Source: an uncultured Eubacteriales bacterium
GTDB lineage: Bacteria > Bacillota > Clostridia > Oscillospirales > Oscillospiraceae
Reading direction: 5' to 3'
Assembly: GCA_900544295.1 (NCBI GenBank)
Contig: UQUO01000008.1
Span: 1 to 64,000 of the forward strand
DNA length: 64,000 nt
A model generated the notes under the pieces. It was given only the letters and a program-made list of their open reading frames with translations, had not been told where the DNA came from and ran no database searches. Made by a program: the position numbers and the translations under genes. Positions 8,814 through 16,884 of this stretch are shown piece by piece (position 1 is the stretch's first letter; each line of letters opens with the position of its first letter).

Positions 8814-10229
8814 ATGCCCGGCATTGAAATACTGAAGCAGCTCCCGCCCGTGGACGAGGCAGCCGTGGACTCTGCCCTCGCCGCGGAGCTGGCCGCAAAC
8901 GCCGACAAGCTCGTCGTCCTGGACGACGACCCCACGGGCGTTCAGACGGTGCACGACGTCTCGGTCTACACGGACTGGACGGAGGGCTCCATCCGCGAGG
9001 GCTTTGCGGAGCGCGAGAGGCTGTTCTACATCCTGACGAACTCCCGCGCCATGACCGCCGCGGAGAGCAGCCGCGCGCACGAGGAGATAGGCCGCGCCGT
9101 GCTCCGCGCCTCGCGCGAGTCCGGCCGGGGCTTCATGCTGCTCTCCCGCTGTGATTCTACCCTGCGCGGGCACTATCCGCTGGAGACCGAGGTGCTCCGG
9201 CGTGAGCTGGAGGCCGCGGGCCTTGCCGTGGACGGCGAGGTGCTCTGCCCCTTCTTCAAGGAGGGCGGGCGCTTCACGCTGGGCGGCGTTCACTACGTCC
9301 TCCAGGGCAGGGAACTCATCCCGGCCGCGGAGACGGAGTTTGCCGCGGACAAGACCTTCGGCTACCGCAGCTCCTATCTGCCGGACTATATTGAGGAAAA
9401 GACCCTCGGCGCGAGCCCGGCCTCGGAGGTCCTGCTCATACCCATAGAACAGCTGCGCGCGCTCGACTACGACGGCATCGCGGAGAAGCTCTGCTCGGTG
9501 CGCGGTTTCGGAAAGGTCTGCGTGGACGCGGTGGATTACTGCGACGTAAAGGTCTTCTCCGTGGCCCTCTACCGCGCGGCGGCGCGCGGGCGGCGCTTCC
9601 TCTTCCGCACGGCCGCGAGCCTCGTGAAGGCCCTGGGCGGCGTGAGCGACCGCCCCCTGCTCCGCCGGGAGGAAATGGTCACGCGCCCGGGCGGCGGGAT
9701 AGTCGTCGTCGGCAGCCACACGGGGAAGACGACGGAGCAGCTTGAGCGGCTGCTGACGCTCGATGGCGTCGTTGCCGTGGAGTTCGACTCCGACCTCGTC
9801 CTGGAGGGCGACGCCGCCTTCGGCGCGGAGGTGTCCCGCTGCTGCGCCGAGGCCGCGCGCATCATCCGCGAGGGAAAGACGGCGGTGTGCTTTACGAAGC
9901 GGCGGCTGCTGGCTCTCGACGGCGACACGCAGGAGAGCGCCCTGCTGCGCAGCGTGAAAATAAGCGACGGCGTCCAGAGCCTGGTCGCGGGCCTGGACGT
10001 GACGCCCGCCTTCGTGCTGGCGAAGGGCGGCATCACCTCAAGCGACGTGGGAACCAAGGCCCTGCGCGTCCGCCGCGCGCGAGTGCTTGGACAGCTCCAG
10101 CCCGGCGTACCCGTCTGGAGGACCGGGCCCGAGAGCCGCTTTCCCGGCACGCCCTATGTCATCTTCCCCGGCAACACCGGCGGCCCCGATACGCTCCGCC
10201 TTGCCGTCGAGACCCTTCTCTCCCCCTGA
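8814..10229 (+). CDS. Four-carbon acid sugar kinase family protein
   Basis: 471 residues with the DUF1537 two-domain fold (DtnK/OtnK relatives) that phosphorylate four-carbon acid sugars such as threonate or erythronate. The N-terminal substrate domain opens with VVLDDDPTGVQTVHD, followed by LSRCDSTLRGHY. The C-terminal nucleotide-binding part has AKGGITSSDVGTKAL and IFPGNTGGPDTL. The usual partner dehydrogenase (PdxA2, LtnD or OtnC type) is not adjacent, so the substrate is open. It is downstream of the AlkZ-like gene and ended by a strong terminator. Confidence 0.88.
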   Translation: MPGIEILKQLPPVDEAAVDSALAAELAANADKLVVLDDDPTGVQTVHDVSVYTDWTEGSIREGFAERERLFYILTNSRAMTAAESSRAHEEIGRAVLRASRESGRGFMLLSRCDSTLRGHYPLETEVLRRELEAAGLAVDGEVLCPFFKEGGRFTLGGVHYVLQGRELIPAAETEFAADKTFGYRSSYLPDYIEEKTLGASPASEVLLIPIEQLRALDYDGIAEKLCSVRGFGKVCVDAVDYCDVKVFSVALYRAAARGRRFLFRTAASLVKALGGVSDRPLLRREEMVTRPGGGIVVVGSHTGKTTEQLERLLTLDGVVAVEFDSDLVLEGDAAFGAEVSRCCAEAARIIREGKTAVCFTKRRLLALDGDTQESALLRSVKISDGVQSLVAGLDVTPAFVLAKGGITSSDVGTKALRVRRARVLGQLQPGVPVWRTGPESRFPGTPYVIFPGNTGGPDTLRLAVETLLSP

Positions 10230-10238
10230 ACGCTCAGG

Positions 10239-10261
10239 CGTCCGCTCCGCGGACGGGTTTT
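10239..10261 (+). terminator. Terminator of the sugar kinase gene
   Basis: 7 bp stem CGTCCGC / GCGGACG with a 3-base loop followed by GGTTTT. It overlaps the last bases of the convergent gene. Confidence 0.75.
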
Positions 10262-11021
10262 ATTTGCCGCCCTGAACTTCAAGATTTCTCCCGCTTTTAA
10301 AAAAAGCGGGGCCGGACACGGGCGCTCCGTTCGAGTCGCGGATGATGCCGCTGACCGTGCCGTTGTAGGTGCGGCTGTCCACGACCATGCTCACGGCGAC
10401 GTTTGCAATGGAGCCCTCGGCTATGGTCACGGCGATGGGAGCCGTGGCGAGGTAGCCGTCCGCCGTGGCGACAAGGCTGTAGATGCCGTCGGCCACGTCG
10501 TAGAATACGAACTCTCCATCGTCGGCAGTGCGGGTCGTTGCAGCGGCAGTCCCGGCCAGATTGCGCAGGGTCACGGTGGCACCGGCAACCGGAGCGCTCC
10601 CAACCAGACCGATGGTCGTCGCCGTACCCGCTATGGCACCGAGCGCAAGCGCGGCCTCGCTCCGGCCCACCAGCGGCACCTCGATGCTGCTGCCGCTGGA
10701 GAGCGTCAGCAAAGAGCTGGGGCTCATGATATAGCCATCGAGAGCAGCGGCGATGCTGTAGGTCCCGGCGGGGACGTTGTCGAAGGAATAGGCGCCCGCA
10801 ACGTCGGTCATTACATGGCGATAAGGCACGCCGAGGCTGTCAAAGAGTTTGACCGTGGCGTTGGGCAGGGGATTCGTGCCGTCGGTCACGGTGCCGTAGA
10901 CCGTGGCGGAGGCGGCTACGGAGGGGCTGAGACTGAGGTTTATATCAGCTTCCTGCATCCCCTGTATATCAAAACTGGGGCTGTAATTCAGGTTGAGAAC
11001 ATCCTGCATGATATCGGCCAT
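10260..11021 (-). CDS. Carboxypeptidase regulatory-like repeat protein, truncated third repeat
   Basis: 253 residues. Two beta-sandwich repeats of the carboxypeptidase regulatory-like type are clear: GTVTDGTNPLPNATVKLFD...AGAYSFDNVPAGTYSI (about 43-90) and GTATTIGLVGSAPVAGATVTL...DGEFVFYDVADGIYSL (about 130-185). A third begins GTVSGIIRDSNGAPVSG (about 219) and stops within 25 residues. The end is encoded by a short palindrome (10290-10310) and then a stop, as if the rest had been lost. There is no signal peptide or anchor. ATG is preceded by GGGAGGTTACC. The function is unknown, and a structural or appendage-like role is only a guess. Confidence 0.7.
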   Translation of the reverse strand: MADIMQDVLNLNYSPSFDIQGMQEADINLSLSPSVAASATVYGTVTDGTNPLPNATVKLFDSLGVPYRHVMTDVAGAYSFDNVPAGTYSIAAALDGYIMSPSSLLTLSSGSSIEVPLVGRSEAALALGAIAGTATTIGLVGSAPVAGATVTLRNLAGTAAATTRTADDGEFVFYDVADGIYSLVATADGYLATAPIAVTIAEGSIANVAVSMVVDSRTYNGTVSGIIRDSNGAPVSGPAFFKSGRNLEVQGGK

Positions 11022-11042
11022 TTGTTGGTAACCTCCCGAAAG

Positions 11043-11498
11043 CTATGGCTCATAATTTTCCTGCGGCCCGGAGCGGCTCCCGATGAGGCAGCCGATGCAG
11101 CCGGAGACGAAGTCGCGGAACTGAGCCACCGTGGCGGCAGCCGAATCCGGGGCGGCGAAACCTGGGCGGTGCAGCAGCACCGCGCGGTAGGCGAGCAGGG
11201 TGAACAGGCAGAAGATGCCGATGGCCGCGGCTGCCAGCGCGCGAAAGCGCAGGGCGCGGCTCTCAGCCGGGTCGCGCGGCTCCTGCGGGCAGCGGCCGCC
11301 GCCGCTCAGCAGGTGGCCGAAGACGCCCGCAGCGGAGGTGCGCACAATGATGTCGATGCCTTCCGTCTCGGCCGAGCCGGCGGAGAACAGGCTGTACGCC
11401 GACTGAGCCAGCAGCACGGCCAGAAATACGAGCAGGCATCCGTCCGCAAGGCGGACCCGCCTTCTGGGTCCCCCCGCCCGGCAATCACAGCGTCTCAT
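11043..11498 (-). CDS. Small membrane protein of unknown function
   Basis: 151 residues starting MRRCDCRAGG. The ATG at 11498 is chosen over upstream in-frame codons because AGGGGAGGGG lies 4 bases before it. Two hydrophobic segments (about 19-38 and 97-116) flank a Gly/Ala-rich loop, so it is probably a two-span inner-membrane protein with a basic, Cys-bearing N-terminus in the cytoplasm. It is 21 bases upstream of the repeat protein on the same strand, suggesting a joint role. I do not recognise a family. Confidence 0.6.
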   Translation of the reverse strand: MRRCDCRAGGPRRRVRLADGCLLVFLAVLLAQSAYSLFSAGSAETEGIDIIVRTSAAGVFGHLLSGGGRCPQEPRDPAESRALRFRALAAAAIGIFCLFTLLAYRAVLLHRPGFAAPDSAAATVAQFRDFVSGCIGCLIGSRSGPQENYEP

Positions 11499-11566
11499 AC
11501 GACCCCTCCCCTGCGTCCAAATCGCCGCAGGACACTCTATGCCGCCGCGTACAAGTTTGACACCGC

Positions 11567-11600
11567 AAGGCCCCGCGCCGCAGGATCGGCGCGGGGCCTT
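11567..11600 (-). terminator. Terminator of the acd-cluster regulator gene
   Basis: Perfect 13 bp stem (AAGGCCCCGCGCC and its complement) with an 8-base loop, 3 bases past the regulator stop codon. The T run is weak. Confidence 0.7.
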
Positions 11601-11602
11601 TA

Positions 11603-13558
11603 TCATGAGGCCGTGTCCCGGCTCTCCAGCTCTCTCAGCCGTTTGTAGACAGTTCCCCGGGAGATCCCCAGGTGCCGCGCAGCCTTGGCCTTGTTGCCGT
11701 TGAAACGGATGAGCGTCTCAACGAGCCGCTCTTCCTCCGCGCTGCGCAGGTCCAGGGCGCGCTCGCCCCTGGCTGCCGTCAGCGGCACGCCCAGCTCCGA
11801 GTCCCCAAGCGGCCCGCTGACCGAAAGGGGGCTCCCGCTGCGTGCATTCACGAGGCTGCGCTCGATGATGTTCCGCAGCTCACGCAGGTTCCCGGGCCAG
11901 GCGTAGCCACGGAAGAGCTCCAGCGTCTCGGGCGTGACGCTGTATACGTTCTTGCCGTAGCGCGCTGAGAGGATGCTCACGAAATAATTGCTGAGCTTTT
12001 CAAGGTCGTCCAGGCGCTCGCGCAGGGGCGGGAGGTCCAGGCGCAGGACGTTCAGGCGGTAGTACAGGTCCATGCGGAAGCTGCCGCTGTTCACCCGGTT
12101 TATGAGCTCGCTGCCCGCTGTGGCGATTATGCGCACGTCCACATGTATGCTCTCCTCCCTGTTGGCGGGGGTGATAAGCCCGTCGTCCAGAAAGCGCAGG
12201 AGGAAGCTCTGCATCTCCGGGGACATCTCGGAGATGTCGTCCAAAAACAGGGTGCCTCCGTCGGCCAGCTCCAGCTTCCCGGCCTTTTCCGGCGTGCCGA
12301 AGAGCAGGGCCCCGGCGTTGTCCCGCGTGAAGCCGCCGCAGTTTATGGGGATGAAAGGCCCGCTGAACCGGGGGCTGGCGTTGTGTATAGCCTGGGCAAA
12401 AAGCTCCTTGCCCGTGCCGCTCTCCCCGGTTATGAGCACGTTCGCCGGGCTGCACGCGGCGGCGCGCGCGGCGGCCTTCACCCTGCGCATGGCGGAGCTC
12501 TCTGCGATTATGTCCTGGAAGTTGTACACCGCGTTGTGCCTCTGCGCCGCGGCGCTGTAGCGCCTTATCTGCTCCGCCGTCTTTATCACGACCTTGAGGC
12601 CTATTATGTTCTGCTCCTCGCGTATGGGCAGGCACTCGACATAGTAGAACCTGCTGTGCTCCTCTCCAAAGGAGAGCTGCACGTTTCCGGCGGCTATCTC
12701 CTTTCCTGAGGTGAGCGCCTTGAGCACGAAGGAGAGTCCGGGCAGCTTGCTGCGGAGGGACTTGCCGACTATCGAGGTGACGGGTATACCGAACTCGTTT
12801 TCAAAGCGGCTGTTCACGAAGGTCACGTCCCCGGAGTCGTCCACCAGGAGGATGATGTCCGCAGTATACTGCGCCGACTGCTCCAGCAGGCTGAACCGCC
12901 TCTCCATGTGAGGATAGAGGATGCGGTTTTTGTACGTGAAATCCCCGGCTTCCAGGACGAAATTGGCCGAATTGAAGGCGTTCCGGTTGCACTTTTCCAG
13001 GGGTATAAAAATGAGGTTCACGGCGTGGAAGCCGTTGGCGGCGGAGGTCTCGCCGTAGCGGGCGATGCAGACGAGATCGGTGAACAGGCGGGAGTAATTC
13101 GCCTCACCCGAGCTGTAGCAGGTCACGAAGGGCCTGGAAATGGCCGTGTTCCCGGCGAAAACGCCCACGTTCTCCACGGAGAATTTTGTGCCTATGCGTA
13201 TGCCCCGGCGCTTGAGCGTGCGGAGCAGCTCCTCGTTGCCGCTCTTGTGAAATGCCACGAGCTGCGCGTCAAGGTAGAAGATGGCCCCGCCGAGCTTGTC
13301 CAGCGCGGTATTGCGGCTCTCGTAGTAATCCTTGAAATATGCCAGGTGGCATTTGGAAATGTCGTCTATCCTGTCAAAGACGCGCAGGTCCCGCTGCTCG
13401 TCCGTGAGCTTCATGCAGTCGGGATCCACCCCGGCGCTGCGGGACCGCTCCCAGCCCTCCACGACCTTTCTGAACTTCGGCTCGCAGACGCCGAGGGTAC
13501 CCTCCAGGAATTCCTTTTTCAGCTCCCTGAGCTGTTCGTTCTGAGTCTGGTTTTTCAT
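11603..13558 (-). CDS. AAA+ enhancer-binding-type regulator lacking the GAFTGA loop
   Basis: 651 residues. The N-terminal ~200 residues are a sensory region like that of reg2 at 18431-20371 (SRSAGVDP motif). A PAS-like segment (about 225-330) is followed by an AAA+ domain with Walker A GESGTGKE (~380), Walker B GGTLFLDDISE and Arg fingers, and by a Fis-type HTH (NKAKAARHLGISRGTVYKRL). Between the two Walker motifs the sequence reads LLFGTPEKAGKLELADGG, so the GAFTGA loop that contacts sigma-54 is absent. It therefore probably acts on sigma-70 promoters, as TyrR-like proteins do. ATG at 13558 follows AAAGGCGG. It is divergent from the acyl-CoA dehydrogenase operon it likely controls. Confidence 0.88.
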   Translation of the reverse strand: MKNQTQNEQLRELKKEFLEGTLGVCEPKFRKVVEGWERSRSAGVDPDCMKLTDEQRDLRVFDRIDDISKCHLAYFKDYYESRNTALDKLGGAIFYLDAQLVAFHKSGNEELLRTLKRRGIRIGTKFSVENVGVFAGNTAISRPFVTCYSSGEANYSRLFTDLVCIARYGETSAANGFHAVNLIFIPLEKCNRNAFNSANFVLEAGDFTYKNRILYPHMERRFSLLEQSAQYTADIILLVDDSGDVTFVNSRFENEFGIPVTSIVGKSLRSKLPGLSFVLKALTSGKEIAAGNVQLSFGEEHSRFYYVECLPIREEQNIIGLKVVIKTAEQIRRYSAAAQRHNAVYNFQDIIAESSAMRRVKAAARAAACSPANVLITGESGTGKELFAQAIHNASPRFSGPFIPINCGGFTRDNAGALLFGTPEKAGKLELADGGTLFLDDISEMSPEMQSFLLRFLDDGLITPANREESIHVDVRIIATAGSELINRVNSGSFRMDLYYRLNVLRLDLPPLRERLDDLEKLSNYFVSILSARYGKNVYSVTPETLELFRGYAWPGNLRELRNIIERSLVNARSGSPLSVSGPLGDSELGVPLTAARGERALDLRSAEEERLVETLIRFNGNKAKAARHLGISRGTVYKRLRELESRDTAS

Positions 13559-13623
13559 AGCGCCACCGCCTTTAACGTTATTGAACACATTTTCCCCCGT
13601 AACGCCTTATTTGCGGCCGTGCG

Positions 13624-13659
13624 TGAACACATATGAACACAAGCGTTCATATGTGTTCA
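13624..13659. promoter_or_regulatory. 36 bp palindromic operator between regulator and acd operon
   Basis: Perfect 15-base arms TGAACACATATGAAC (13624-13638) and its complement (13645-13659) around ACAAGC. Each arm contains GAACAC-type half-sites, and another TGAACACAT lies at 13582-13590. The centre is about 66 bases upstream of the expected start of the acd transcript, a classical activator position. Confidence 0.75.
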
Positions 13660-13672
13660 GCTCCGCGAATGT

Positions 13673-13701
13673 TTGAGCTGCCGCCTCGCCGGTGTTAAGA
13701 T
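13673..13701 (+). promoter_or_regulatory. Sigma-70-type promoter of acd-etfBA
   Basis: TTGAGC (13673-13678), 17 bp spacer, TAAGAT (13696-13701). It lies just downstream of the palindrome. No GG-N10-GC sigma-54 element was found between the palindrome and the gene. Confidence 0.65.
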
Positions 13702-13739
13702 GCTGACAGGGCAAACATGTATTGGAGGCTGATACATAT

Positions 13740-14882
13740 ATGAATACTCTACTTACTCGCGAGGAATTAGAGCTCCAGAAGATCTACCGCGAATACGCCG
13801 AAGAGCGCGTGCGCCCGCACACGCTGGAGATAGACCGCGGGCAGTTCGACGTGGGTATTCTCATACACGAGATGCACAAGCTGGGCTTCTGCGGCATCGT
13901 CATACCCGAGGAATACGGCGGGCTGGGCAGCAGCTATGTCCACTATGTCCTGGCCGTCGAGGCCCTGGCGCGCGCCAGCGGCCCTGTGGCAAAATCCGTC
14001 TCGGGCCAGACCAACATGTGCTTCCCCATCCTCAAATACGGCACCGAGGCGCAGAAGCAGAAGTACGTCGTGCCCTGGGTGCGCGGGGACAAGACCTCCG
14101 CCTTCACCCTGACGGAGCCCGGCGCCGGCTCCGACGCCGCGAGCATACAGACCTCCGCCGTGCTGAAGGACGGGCAGTACATCGTCAACGGCACCAAGGC
14201 CTTCATAACCGGCGCGCGCGAGGCGGATTTCTTCCAGACCTACTGCCAGTTCAGGGACGGCAGCGGCGAAAAGAAGCCGATGTGCCTGCTCATCGACGTC
14301 CACGAGTGCCCGGGCATCACCGTCGGCAGGGACGAGGAGCTCATGGGCATGCGCGCAAAATCCGTGGCCGAGGTCGTGTTCGACGACGTGCATGTGCCGG
14401 AGGAGAACCTCCTGGGCAAGATAGGCGAGGGCTTCCACGTGGCCATGTCCACGCTGGACGCCGGCAGGCTCGGCATTTCGGCCCTCTGCGTGGGCATGGC
14501 GCAGGACGCCATCGACCAGACGGTCAAATACACCCGCGAGCGCATACAGTTCGGCAAGCGCATATCCCAGTTCCAGAACACGCAGTTCAAGCTGGCCGAA
14601 TACCAGACGAAGACCGAAGCCGCGCGGCTCATGGTCTACAACTGCGCCAGCATGATGGACAGCGGCCGCCCCGCCTCCCACCTGTCCTCCATGGCCAAGT
14701 ATTACGCCGCGGACGTGCTCAACGAGGTAGTGCGCGGCTGCCTCCAGCTGCACGGCGGCTACGGCTACAGCAAGGAATTCGCCATAGAAAAGCTGTACCG
14801 CGACGCCAAGCTCACCGAGATATTCGAGGGCACCTCCGAGGTGCAGAAGAAGATAATCGCCAAATGGATGGGCGTCAAATGA
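13740..14882 (+). CDS. Acyl-CoA dehydrogenase
   Basis: 380 residues, the usual size of the short/medium-chain family. It is an FAD enzyme that interconverts acyl-CoA and enoyl-CoA, with EtfAB as electron partner. Visible landmarks are FTLTEPGAGSDA (FAD/substrate), GTKAFITG, and the C-terminal YRDAKLTEIFEGTSEVQ with the catalytic Glu in the usual C-terminal position. ATG at 13740 follows GGAGG by 11 bases. It is the first gene of an operon with etfB (17 bases on) and etfA. In such fermentative clusters it usually works as an enoyl-CoA reductase. The acyl group is unknown. Confidence 0.95.
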   Translation: MNTLLTREELELQKIYREYAEERVRPHTLEIDRGQFDVGILIHEMHKLGFCGIVIPEEYGGLGSSYVHYVLAVEALARASGPVAKSVSGQTNMCFPILKYGTEAQKQKYVVPWVRGDKTSAFTLTEPGAGSDAASIQTSAVLKDGQYIVNGTKAFITGAREADFFQTYCQFRDGSGEKKPMCLLIDVHECPGITVGRDEELMGMRAKSVAEVVFDDVHVPEENLLGKIGEGFHVAMSTLDAGRLGISALCVGMAQDAIDQTVKYTRERIQFGKRISQFQNTQFKLAEYQTKTEAARLMVYNCASMMDSGRPASHLSSMAKYYAADVLNEVVRGCLQLHGGYGYSKEFAIEKLYRDAKLTEIFEGTSEVQKKIIAKWMGVK

Positions 14883-14899
14883 GAGGGGAGGACGGCAGG

Positions 14900-15682
14900 A
14901 TGAACATCATAGTTTTTATAAAGCAGATCCCCGACACCGACAAGGTGCGGCTGGACGAGCACGGCAACCTCCTGCGCGAGGGCGTCGAGAGCATCATAAA
15001 CCCCGTGGACAAGAACGCCATCGAGGCGGGCCTGCGCCTGAGGGACGAGCACGGCGGCAAGGTAACGGCCGTCACCATGGGTCCGCCGCAGGCTGCGGAG
15101 GTCCTGAACCGCGCGCTCTTCATGGGCTGCGACGACGTGGTGCTGCTGAGCGACCGCGCCTTCGGCGGGGCGGACACCCTTGCCACGGGCTACACCCTGG
15201 CCATGGCCGCGAAAAAGCTGGGCGGAGCGGACCTGCTCATCTTCGGCAACCGCGCGGCCGACGCCGAGACCGCCCAGACGGGGCCTGTCACGGCGGGCTT
15301 TTTGGGCCTGCCGCTCGTCACCTCCGTCTCGGAGCTGAGCGTGGAGGACGGCTGGGCCGTCTGCACGCGCGAGTTCGCCCTCGGCGTCGAGAAGTGCCGC
15401 GTCAGGCTGCCCGCCGTCATCACGGTGAAGCCCGAGCTCAACACGCCCCGCTTCCAGACCCCGGCGAACGTCATCGCCGGTCTGAAAAAGCCGCTCAAGG
15501 TCTGGGACAGCGCCGCGCTGGGCAGCGACAGCTCCAAAACCGGCGTGTGCGGCTCGCCCTCGCGCACCAAGCGCGTGGTCGCGCCCCCGGCCCGCTCCAT
15601 GGACACCGAGGTCATAGGCGGCAGCAACGAGGAAATGGCAGGTGCGCTTGCCGCTCTCCTGGCCGGGGAGCACCTTATATAA
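14900..15682 (+). CDS. etfB: Electron transfer flavoprotein beta subunit
   Basis: 260 residues. The start MNIIVFIKQIPDT is typical of EtfB. The nucleotide-binding loop NRAADAETAQTGP matches the family signature region, and the adjacent VTMGPPQA is conserved. It pairs with EtfA to carry electrons for the acyl-CoA dehydrogenase upstream. The long open frame from 14018 is out of frame with acd and is discarded. The ATG at 14900 has AGGGGAGGACGG before it. It lies between acd and etfA with short spacers. Confidence 0.96.
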   Translation: MNIIVFIKQIPDTDKVRLDEHGNLLREGVESIINPVDKNAIEAGLRLRDEHGGKVTAVTMGPPQAAEVLNRALFMGCDDVVLLSDRAFGGADTLATGYTLAMAAKKLGGADLLIFGNRAADAETAQTGPVTAGFLGLPLVTSVSELSVEDGWAVCTREFALGVEKCRVRLPAVITVKPELNTPRFQTPANVIAGLKKPLKVWDSAALGSDSSKTGVCGSPSRTKRVVAPPARSMDTEVIGGSNEEMAGALAALLAGEHLI

Positions 15683-15697
15683 ACGGAGGAAGCGGAA

Positions 15698-16675
15698 ATG
15701 AGCAAGGATATATGGGTATATGCAGAAACAGTGGACGGCCGGCTCAGCGAGACCGTGCCTGAGCTGCTGACAAAGGCCGTGGAGCTCAGCGGCAGGCTGG
15801 GCGGGCGCGTGGCCGCCGTTTTGACCGGCTCCACCGGGGCCGAGGTCGAAAAGACCCTCTCCGACTACGGCGCGCAGGCCGTCATCATCGCCGAGAGCGA
15901 GGCTCTCGCCTCCTACAGCGCCAGAAACTACGCCGACGCGCTCACGCAGCTATGCAGGAAGTACGAGCCCTCCATCTTCCTCTTCCCCGCCGGCCCCATA
16001 GGCTACGAGGTCGCTCCGCTCGTCATGTGCGCCCTTGGCACCGGGCTCACGGCCGACGCCATAGACCTCTTCGTGGATGAGGACGGCGACTTCATTCAGA
16101 CCACCCCCGGCTTCGGCGGCAGCATCCTCGCGCACATCTGCATAGGCGAAAAGCGCCCGCAGATGGTCACCGTCCGGCCGAAGGTGTTCGAGCCCCGCCT
16201 CGCCGCCGGCAAGCCCGCGGCGGAGCGCATCGTCGAGCCCGTGTCCTGCGAGGCGGACGAGGCTTACGAGCTGCTGGAGGTCCTGCATGGGCAGGGCGTC
16301 GGCGCCGGGCTCAAGGACGCCAAGGTCGTCGTGGCCTGCGGCCGCGGCGTAAAAAAGCAGGAGGACCTGGAGCTCATGCGCCGCTTTGCGGACAGGATAG
16401 GCGGCGTGCTCGCCTGCTCGCGCCCCCTCGTGGACTGCGGCTGGCTGCCGCACGAGCTGCAGATAGGCCAGAGCGGCTGCACCGTCAAGGCCGACGTCAT
16501 CATAAACATCGGCATCTCCGGCTCCACCCAGTACCTGGCCGGGATGCAGAACTCCAAGTGCATCATCAGCATAAACACCAACGAATCGGCGCCCATCATG
16601 GCCGCCTCGCATTACAGCCTTGCGGCGGATTACCGCAAGCTCATCCCCGCGCTGCTGGCAAAGCTCGGCGGCTGA
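15698..16675 (+). CDS. etfA: Electron transfer flavoprotein alpha subunit
   Basis: 325 residues. The N-terminal domain starts SKDIWVYAE. The C-terminal FAD domain carries VVACGRGV, LVDCGWLPHELQIGQSG, then NIGISGSTQYLAGM and ISINTNESAPI. These are the expected FAD contacts. It forms the EtfAB heterodimer with the preceding gene. It ends the acd-etfB-etfA operon, with a strong terminator 15 bases on. Whether the complex bifurcates electrons cannot be judged by eye. Confidence 0.96.
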   Translation: MSKDIWVYAETVDGRLSETVPELLTKAVELSGRLGGRVAAVLTGSTGAEVEKTLSDYGAQAVIIAESEALASYSARNYADALTQLCRKYEPSIFLFPAGPIGYEVAPLVMCALGTGLTADAIDLFVDEDGDFIQTTPGFGGSILAHICIGEKRPQMVTVRPKVFEPRLAAGKPAAERIVEPVSCEADEAYELLEVLHGQGVGAGLKDAKVVVACGRGVKKQEDLELMRRFADRIGGVLACSRPLVDCGWLPHELQIGQSGCTVKADVIINIGISGSTQYLAGMQNSKCIISINTNESAPIMAASHYSLAADYRKLIPALLAKLGG

Positions 16676-16689
16676 GGGCGTTTGGGCAG

Positions 16690-16725
16690 AGAGCTCCCGC
16701 ATCCCATGGGTGCGGGAGCTCTTTT
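16690..16725 (+). terminator. Terminator of acd-etfBA
   Basis: Perfect 12 bp stem AGAGCTCCCGCA / TGCGGGAGCTCT with a 9-base loop, then TTTT. The convergent CoA-transferase fragment breaks off exactly at this hairpin. Confidence 0.88.
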
Positions 16726-16728
16726 CAT

Positions 16729-16884
16729 ACCGTTGGCGTAATAGGCAAAGCGCCTGCCGGCCTCGCCGCCGGGGACCTCGACCTTTATGACCTCCGCGCC
16801 GTAGTCTGCGAAATAGGAACCGACGATGGGGCCGGCGGCGTTGGTGGTGAAGTCAAGGACTTTGACGCCCTCAAGTATTTTCAT
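16729..16884 (-). pseudogene. N-terminal stump of a CaiB/BaiF family III CoA-transferase
   Basis: The first 52 residues (MKILEGVKVLDFTTNAAGP...YGAEVIKVE) match the start of family III CoA-transferases, which are normally about 400 residues. After YYANGM the similarity stops at the terminator hairpin of the opposite operon, and the frame runs on only to 16630. The ATG overlaps the stop of the upstream flavoenzyme (ATGA), so it was the second gene of that operon. Nearly all of the enzyme, including the catalytic Asp region, is missing. Confidence 0.85.

Noticed and set aside
13600..13739. A sigma-54 promoter before the acyl-CoA dehydrogenase
   Set aside because: No GG-N10-GC element was present; a TTGAGC-N17-TAAGAT sigma-70-type promoter fits better.
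14018..14899. Upstream extension of the etfB frame through the acd gene
   Set aside because: It is the +1 frame of the acyl-CoA dehydrogenase gene and gives Arg-rich nonsense; etfB has its own ATG and binding site.
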